Positions 58,845-64,000 of a stretch of 64,000 nt of DNA are shown here, piece by piece (within the stretch, counting starts at the first letter, position 1; each line of letters begins with the position of its first letter). The notes beneath the pieces are model-generated. The model did not search any database. It was not told the DNA's origin and was given only the letters and a program-made list of their open reading frames with translations. The position numbers and the translations under genes were made by a program. Source of the DNA: Streptomyces sp. NBC_00249 (lineage in GTDB: Bacteria; Actinomycetota; Actinomycetes; Streptomycetales; Streptomycetaceae); NCBI RefSeq assembly GCF_026342355.1, contig NZ_JAPEMV010000011.1, forward strand, positions 243,747-307,746, read 5' to 3'.

Positions 58845-59618
58845 TCAAGGTAGTTGGGCGAGGACAAGGGTCCGCAGGAGGGGGAATGATGCTCGCCCGT
58901 ATGACCTGCGTTTGATGAGTTTGATGCGTGTTACCTGGCCCTCGACGACACCGGAGCTCCAGGGCAGGCTGAGGCCGTTGACGACCGCGTCCCAGTCGTG
59001 CTGGAGGAACGTGGCGAAGGACTGGATCTGCTTGGGGCCATCAGCCAGGGCCCGAGCCATCCATTGGGCGAGTTCGGAGCCCCGCCGGTCGCGGGCGATG
59101 GCGTTGAAGGCGTGTGCGAGCTCGCGGGCGGTTCTCAGATCGGGACAAGATTCCAGGACGCGGTCGAGTTGGGTGCTTTCACGGCTGTTCAGGGTCTCAG
59201 GACGGAGCATGATCCAGCTGGTGATCTGGCGCGGGCTCGGGACGAGCACGGGTTCGTCGATGGCGGTGCCGGCTCGCAGGGTTGCGACGTACTTGCGGAC
59301 GGAGATCTTGCTGCCCGAGTACCCCTGCTCACGCACTTCTCTGAAGAGTTGGGCCGCATTGGTCCCTCCTGTTCGGTATCGCCGCTGGATGTAGGGCTTG
59401 AACCGCGCGAGGATTTCGGGCCGGCGGTCGCGCGCGGAGGCCAGGAGGTCGTCGAGTTCGATGCTCGCGTAACGGCGGACCGTCTTGCGGTCGCGGCGGA
59501 GATCGCGGCTGATGGCACTGAGGTTGTCACCGCGGAGGAGCCTGTCGTGGACGTCCTTGTGGCGCTGCCGGACCCGGGCAAGGATCTGGCTGTCCGGCGG
59601 ATCACTCGCGGGGGGCAT
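58845..59618 (-). pseudogene. ISL3-family transposase, C-terminal half
   Basis: 257 codons. HKDVHDRLLRGDNLSAISRD (HTH), RKTVRRYASI, FATFLQHDWDAVVNGLSLPW and SGVVEGQVTRIKLIKRRSYG (catalytic Glu region) belong to the C-terminal half of ISL3 transposases. The N-terminal zinc ribbon and first catalytic Asp residues are missing, so it cannot transpose itself. Its 5' end overlaps the next gene by 17 bases. Confidence 0.8.
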
Positions 59619-59916
59619 GGGTGTATCCGTATGTGAGGCTGGTGAGGATGCCGGTGAGGGCGATCCCGGCCGCCCATCCCACTACGGTGAGTCCGAAGCC
59701 GAGACCGATGTACGCCCAGAACAGGGCGGGGCCGGCCACGGCCGCGATGGCCAGGAACACCGGGTAGTCGATGTCCCGGCCGCCGAGGAACTCCGTGAGC
59801 TGAGGGACGGAGATGAAGGCCCATAAGCCCATGTAGGCAACGGCGATGACGACGGCGACGGTCGTGAGCACACGGGCAGCACGGGTGGTCGGAGGGGTGT
59901 TCGCGGCGTCGGTCAT
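59602..59916 (-). CDS. Small membrane protein
   Basis: 104 residues with three helices (VLTTVAVVIAVAYMGLWAFI, YPVFLAIAAVAGPALFWAYI, LTVVGWAAGIALTGIL). ATG 59916 follows AGGAG. Not recognised. Its 3' end overlaps the start of the ISL3 fragment. Confidence 0.74.
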   Translation of the reverse strand: MTDAANTPPTTRAARVLTTVAVVIAVAYMGLWAFISVPQLTEFLGGRDIDYPVFLAIAAVAGPALFWAYIGLGFGLTVVGWAAGIALTGILTSLTYGYTHAPRE

Positions 59917-60363
59917 GAGGCGGTGGGCTCCTTCTCCTACGGCGAGCAGGGCAGTCGGCCCCGATCCGGTATAGCCGACGGGGACCACAGGGGTGCGTGC
60001 TTCCCGGCAAGGCTCCCCGGGGCCGGTGAGGAACAAGCAACTCGAAGCGGTGACGCGGCACCGGCGACTGCAACGCTGACCTGTGACAGCGAAGTTGGAC
60101 GGATTGCCACCGAAGTTGGACCAACGCTGTTTAGCGACGAGAAAGTTGGACCGATTGGGGTGGGTGCATGCTCGGTGCGGGTGCCTCGCTGGGGTGCTTC
60201 GCGGGGTTTTAGTATGTGATCGTGTGGCTGGCTGCTACCGTCGCGGGTGACGAGCCCGCCGAGGTGCGCGGGCGTTGACCTTGTCGTTTAACTTCCGTCG
60301 CGCGTAGGGGATGGCGGCCCTCGTAGGTTTCTTCGGCGAGCCACCGTGTCATTCACGGGGTCG
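59917..60363. other. Intergenic with transposon-end-like repeats
   Basis: About 450 bases without a gene. Contains three GAAGTTGGAC-type repeats (separate entry). The rest has no recognisable feature. Confidence 0.45.
60091..60152. repeat. Three AAGTTGGAC repeats, probable insertion-sequence end
   Basis: GAAGTTGGAC at 60091-60100 and 60112-60121 and AAGTTGGACC at 60143-60152, each followed by related bases. IS21-like elements have such repeated terminal binding sites, so this may be an end left by a lost element. Confidence 0.5.
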
Positions 60364-60735
60364 TCAGTCCTCCGCCCACATTCCGCGTCTGTAGAGGTCG
60401 TGGCTGTCCAGTAGGCCTGCTTCACGCTCTGGAGTGCGGGTGATGGTCCCGCCGCCGTTCTCCAGCATCACGATCGAGGCGAGCAACATGCCACGCATCA
60501 GGTCGTGCATGATGAAGTTGTTGGTGGAGCAACAGGTGTCGTAGACCCGCTGTGTGAATGCCTGGAACGTCTGGATGTCGACGTCGGCACCGCCGCGTTC
60601 GTTTGGTGTCACTCCGGTAGGCAGTCCCAGCAGGTGACCGGCACTATGCGCGATGGACACGTAAATCTGGCCCACTCGCAGTGCTGGGTCCCAGATGGTC
60701 TTGGTCCTGTTTTCCGTCTCAAATGGGTAACTCAG
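60364..60735 (-). CDS. DUF6086-family protein with a CTG start
   Basis: 123 residues. IWDPALRVGQIYVSIAHSAG, LLGLPTGVTPNERGGADVDI and TFQAFTQRVYDTCCSTNNF match DUF6086 (family recalled). Relatives begin MS-x-x-F; here the matching codon is CTG (60735-60733), with GAGGAA seven bases upstream. It is placed 11 bases behind the end of a transposase gene, so an insertion may have removed the original ATG. Function of the family is unknown; some members lie near toxin genes. Confidence 0.7.
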   Translation of the reverse strand: MSYPFETENRTKTIWDPALRVGQIYVSIAHSAGHLLGLPTGVTPNERGGADVDIQTFQAFTQRVYDTCCSTNNFIMHDLMRGMLLASIVMLENGGGTITRTPEREAGLLDSHDLYRRGMWAED

Positions 60736-60745
60736 GGGTCGTTCC

Positions 60746-62308
60746 TCAGATGGGTCCAGGAAGTCTGGATGCTGTTGTGGTCCAGCCAGTGACCGTATCA
60801 ATCGTCGGACTCGACGCTTCGGCATTTTGATCCGCATCGGAGCTGCCGCCACGTCGGGGTTTGGTGCCGACCTTGTGGTGGGCGGGCCGGATGTAGGGCT
60901 TGCCGGTGGCAAGGACGCGCCCGACGTCGTAGCGGGTAGCGGGCTGTCGGTTCTTCGACCCGACCGGGCGACCAGGGCCGGGGCGGGTGGGTTTTGGTGT
61001 ACCGGCTGGCGTGCCCGTCTTCGCGTGCAGGTTCCTGAACCCTCGGCGGACCCGGGCGGGGGTGATCCTGTTCGGTTCCAAGGGTCGTTCCCAGGGGCGT
61101 CGGAGGTCACGTGCGAGAGGGCGAGCCAGGCGGAGCTGAGCGTGTGCGGCCAGGACCAGCCAGGTCCAGCGGTCGGCCGCCGCCGAGTCCCGCAGCTTCG
61201 GCCTGGTCCAGCCGAGCGTCTGCTTGAGCAGCCGAAAGGTGTGCTCCACATCGAAGCGGCGCAAGAACGCCTGCCAGCACCGATCGACGTCGGCCGGGCC
61301 GGCGCCGATGCCCGACCACCACAGCCAGACGGGCTTGTTCACCCCGCCACTGGGCAGCCTCTCGACCGCCAGGCGGATTACGGTGCCCTCGATGATGGGC
61401 AACGGTCCCTCATGGTGGAGCCATGCTGCCCTCCGGGTCAGCCGGGGGTGCAGTCGATCCCATGCCTGCGCGGTCGCGGTCCCGTACCGGTTGGTGTTGG
61501 TGATGGTCACCGCGGTGACCTCTCCCCAGGTCCCGGGTCGGCCGAAGACGAACTCGCCGCCGTGCTTGGGCGGGCGGCCGCCCTGCGGCGGGCAGATCCA
61601 CGGCACCGGAACGGGCTTGCGCAGCACCCGGTCCGAGCGGAGCCGGCCCAGCACCTCCACGGGCAGGTCGGCCACCAGGTGGGCGATGCGGGGAGCGTCG
61701 TAGCCCGCGTCCAGCACGACCAGGACCTGCGGGTCCCCCTCCCGCCACTGGCTGGCCTCCACGAGACGTTGGACGACGTCGCGGATCTGGTCGGCGGTGA
61801 CCGCGGCCAAGTCGGCACCTGGCTCCAGCCGGATCACGTCCAGCAGTGCGGTCCATGAGGTCCGGCCGGTCTCCAGGGCGGCGACGATCGAGTACGGCCA
61901 GCCGGGCACCATCTGATGCTTGCCCAGACCCCGACCGAAGGTATGACAGAAAGACCTGTCCGAGGAAGTATCGGCGTCCGGCCGCAACCAGGGGGAGACG
62001 TCCAAGGCCAGCACCAGCCGACCGTCGCCGGCTCGGGGAAGCGGGACACCGACCAGTGCTCGCCGCAGCCGGGCGACGTTGATCCGACCGTGGTTGATCC
62101 CCGAGTACAAGGCCCCGTGCCCGCGCCGATGCTCGGGAGCGAGCGCAAGGTCCACGAGGGTGCGGACCGGACCGTCGGTGCACAGCAACGCGTCGCACAA
62201 CTCGAACAGGGCGTCGCTCCGGGCAGTCAGGCAGGCGTACAACTCCGAGCGGAACTCCGTCACCACCGTCAACGGGTCTCGCTCAACCTTGTGCTCGACC
62301 AGTCCCAC
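60746..62308 (-). CDS. Transposase, NF041680/IS701-like
   Basis: 520 residues. Catalytic residues in LALDVSPWLRPDADTSSDRS (first Asp), LVVLDAGYDAPRIAHLV (second Asp) and VEHTFRLLKQTLGWTRP (Glu), as in large IS4/IS701-type enzymes of Streptomyces. The C-terminal end is rich in Pro/Thr/Gly. Full length, GTG start, probably intact. No obvious terminal repeats found by eye. Confidence 0.88.
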   Translation of the reverse strand: MGLVEHKVERDPLTVVTEFRSELYACLTARSDALFELCDALLCTDGPVRTLVDLALAPEHRRGHGALYSGINHGRINVARLRRALVGVPLPRAGDGRLVLALDVSPWLRPDADTSSDRSFCHTFGRGLGKHQMVPGWPYSIVAALETGRTSWTALLDVIRLEPGADLAAVTADQIRDVVQRLVEASQWREGDPQVLVVLDAGYDAPRIAHLVADLPVEVLGRLRSDRVLRKPVPVPWICPPQGGRPPKHGGEFVFGRPGTWGEVTAVTITNTNRYGTATAQAWDRLHPRLTRRAAWLHHEGPLPIIEGTVIRLAVERLPSGGVNKPVWLWWSGIGAGPADVDRCWQAFLRRFDVEHTFRLLKQTLGWTRPKLRDSAAADRWTWLVLAAHAQLRLARPLARDLRRPWERPLEPNRITPARVRRGFRNLHAKTGTPAGTPKPTRPGPGRPVGSKNRQPATRYDVGRVLATGKPYIRPAHHKVGTKPRRGGSSDADQNAEASSPTIDTVTGWTTTASRLPGPI

Positions 62309-62419
62309 GATCCCGGCCTCCGTACTGCGCTGTCGCTCAACACAGGATCGACCCGCGGCCCCTCACGCAGCTGGTGAACCGGGAAAACTCCGAACAAGTT
62401 CGACCCGCGTTCGATGCCG

Positions 62420-62591
62420 GACCATAAACGACAAGCTGAGGCGAGAGTGGGCGGAAGCGGTGCCGTCGTTGATGGCCGCGTTGCAGGCCAGAGCAGACAA
62501 GGCCCAGATGTGGGCCGGGCGGGACGGCGGCTGCGGGCCCACCGGATTTCCGGGCGGTCAGGCCGTCATGCTACCTAGGATTGACCCATGA
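62420..62591 (+). pseudogene. 3' end of a gene cut off by the transposase, coupled to a lipoprotein
   Basis: An open frame INDKLRREWAEAVPSLMAAL to GGQAVMLPRIDP ends at 62591 and overlaps the ATG of the next gene (ATGA, 62588-62591). The overlap is the usual sign of a coupled gene, but there is no start or domain left. The insertion of the transposase upstream probably removed the front. Confidence 0.42.
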
Positions 62592-62977
62592 CTAGTCGAC
62601 GTCAGCTGATACTTCGCCTGTCACTGCCCCTGCCCCTGCTGTTGGCGTCCACGCTCTCCCTGGCGGCCTGCAGCTCGACGCCCTCCAAGGCCACGGTGGC
62701 GGCGCGCGAGTTTGCCAAGTCCGCCTGCGCCTCCCTGCAGCAGCTGACCGACCACCTTGCCCGCCCCCGGCCGTCAAATCTGACTGACCCCTACTACCAG
62801 ACCGCCGAGCAGTACCTGAACACGGCGACCAACCGCGCCGCCGACGCGGCTCAACAGGACCACGGCTACCAGGAGTTCGCCGACACCCTGCACCGGGCGG
62901 CCGAGACCTGGCAGGTCACCTTCACGCTGGACGAGGCCGAGCCGCTGATCCAGCAGGCGCGGAAGGAGAAGTGCTGA
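62588..62977 (+). CDS. Small lipoprotein
   Basis: 129 residues. Signal LRLSLPLPLLLASTLSLAAC with lipobox (Cys about residue 28), then a helical ectodomain (ACASLQQLTDHLARPRP, YYQTAEQYLNTATNRAADAA). ATG overlaps the stop of a truncated upstream frame. Function unknown. Confidence 0.8.
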   Translation: MTSRRQLILRLSLPLPLLLASTLSLAACSSTPSKATVAAREFAKSACASLQQLTDHLARPRPSNLTDPYYQTAEQYLNTATNRAADAAQQDHGYQEFADTLHRAAETWQVTFTLDEAEPLIQQARKEKC

Positions 62978-62996
62978 CGCTCTCGACGTGAACCTA

Positions 62997-64000
62997 GTGC
63001 TGTGACCGGGAAGGTTCGCCGGGTTGAGCGGTCAGGCCGCGATGGGTAGGGGTCTGCCGCCCCAGCGGATGCCTCTTTCGCTGCGGATACGGGCGCGTTC
63101 GCGTCGTTGGGCGGCGAGGACGTCGGGGTGGCGGGCGTTCTGATTGCGCCAGCGGAGGTAGGCGTGCAGGGCCCGGGTCTGGACGGTGTGGTTGGGGTGG
63201 TTCGAGTTGGCCAGGGTGAACTGCCGTAGCGCGGTCCGAAGTGAGCCTCGATGGGGTTGGCCCAGGAGGCGTAGGTCAGGGTGAAGCACAGCTCGACCTT
63301 GTTCTGGGCCGGCCACCTGCGGATTCTCCAGTTCAGGTGGGCGGAGAGGTTGTCGAGGATCACGTAGATCGGGGCGCCGTCCGGGCGGGCCGCCCGGATC
63401 GTTCTCAACGCGGCCCAGGTGTGGTCGATGCCTTTGCGGCGCCGGTTGACGCCCCACATCTGGTCGTCGCCGACGGAGTAGCAGCCGTGGAAGCAGGTGA
63501 TTCCGTGGGTGCGCCGGTAGGTGGCCGGCAGGCGGTCGGGCCGGGTCTGTTCTGCCCAGCAGGAGCCGGCGATGGGGCGAATGCCCAGCGGGCCGAACTC
63601 GTCGAACGCGAAGGTGCGGTCGGGTCGTTCGTTGATCGCGTACTCGATCCGGGCCAGCTTGGCGTCGAAGGCCGCATCTGGGGACTCTTTCCAGGTCTTC
63701 GTGCGCTGGAAGGAGATCCCGCGGCGGGCGAGTAAGCACCGCAGGGCCTCTCGGCTGATGAGGACGGGGCGGGCACGGTTGCGCCGTAGGTGATCGGCGA
63801 GCTTGCGGATCGACCAGCGGGTGAAGGGCTTGCCCAGCACGGTCGGGCGAGTGGTGGCCGTCTGGACGACGAGGTCCTCGTCGTCACGGTCGAGAAGGCG
63901 GGGACGGCCTCCCGCCCAGCGAGGGTTAAGGCATGCGAGCCCGATCTCGTTGAAGTTGTGGATCACGTCGCGGACGGTGTCCTGGTCCGCCTGGACCAGG
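62997..64000. mobile_element. IS630-family element, runs past the window
   Basis: One end is visible: TA at 62995-62996 followed by GTGCTGTGACCGGGAAGGTT, typical of IS630-type ends that insert at TA. The transposase inside is frameshifted. The other end lies beyond 64000. Confidence 0.8.
63032..64000 (-). pseudogene. IS630-family transposase with a 2-bp insertion
   Basis: The frame from the window edge reads VRDVIHNFNEIGLACLNPRW, RTFAFDEFGPLGIRPI (first Asp), PIYVILDNLSAHLNWRIRR (second Asp) and ASWANPIEAHFGP (Glu). After this the frame breaks near 63235: GGACCGCGCTACGG appears to have two extra bases against the expected GGACCGCTACGG, and the true end (TLANSNHPNHTVQTRALHAY and RSERGIRWGGRPLP) is in the next frame. 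5' end is outside the window. Probably inactive. Confidence 0.86.

Noticed and set aside
61915..61930. CTTGCCCAG copies in transposase genes, compared with the 57-58 kb hairpins
   Set aside because: They encode Leu-Gly-Lys in good codons and do not form hairpins; chance.
1..64000. tRNA, rRNA, CRISPR array or riboswitch
   Set aside because: No cloverleaf, repeat-spacer array or known aptamer pattern was seen on either strand by eye.

Overview
The DNA is very GC-rich, with strong third-position G/C bias, GTG/TTG starts, GGAGG-type ribosome sites, mycothiol-era enzyme families (TIGR03086/DinB), DUF4232, DUF6086 and Imm7 proteins, and Streptomyces-type insertion sequences. It is almost certainly a Streptomyces (or close relative) chromosome, and the density of insertion sequences, broken genes and single-copy accessory functions suggests a chromosome arm rather than the core. 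I see no rRNA, tRNA, CRISPR array or PKS/NRPS cluster.

Layout. 0-12 kb: mostly intact single genes: a DUF4232 lipoprotein, a MerR regulator fused to two DNA-clamp domains, unknown membrane and zinc-ribbon proteins, a histidine phosphatase, 2H phosphoesterase, RpiB-like isomerase, secreted Asp-box (sialidase-like) protein, LLM flavoenzyme and a metallo-beta-lactamase-fold hydrolase. 12-20.6 kb: a bifunctional penicillin-binding protein with altered transpeptidase motifs; facing it across a perfect 20-bp hairpin, a three-gene operon (2OG-Fe(II) hydroxylase, unknown, family 2 glycosyltransferase); then an iron-sulfur-type HTH regulator with a DUF3291 gene, and small enzymes. 20.6-30.5 kb: an IS5-type element, a MarR-controlled NmrA-like locus, an exported cysteine protease with an anchored partner, a VioC-like dioxygenase with an unknown helical partner, and a divergent SDR/AraC pair. 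30.6-39 kb: OmpA-like protein plus lipoprotein, MarR with a TIGR03086 protein, a serine hydrolase, AraC-GyrI regulator, and several decayed genes. 39.4-42 kb: two overlapping AlkB-like 2OG oxygenases of visibly lower GC, next to an IS256 scar. 42-51 kb: alpha/beta hydrolase, VOC + ECF sigma factor pair, deleted IS5, DinB, cupin/LysR divergent pair, and an SDR fused to a frameshifted membrane gene.

51-64 kb is a mobile-element graveyard: a complete IS21 with target duplication sits inside a tyrosine-recombinase pseudogene, followed by PadR/HAAS and small membrane genes, a serine-resolvase stub, an iteron-like repeat cluster with two related hairpins, an orphan Imm7 immunity gene, an ISL3 fragment, a DUF6086 gene whose start was apparently altered by a neighbouring transposon, and a frameshifted IS630 that runs off the window. 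Together they look like remains of an integrative or plasmid-like element.

Most worth following: the tandem AlkB-like pair, the hydroxylase-unknown-glycosyltransferase operon, the MerR-clamp fusion, the VioC-like/unknown pair, and the repeat-hairpin locus at 57.3-58.1 kb. Starts were chosen from visible ribosome sites and domain boundaries; functions rest on recognised motifs, not on searches.
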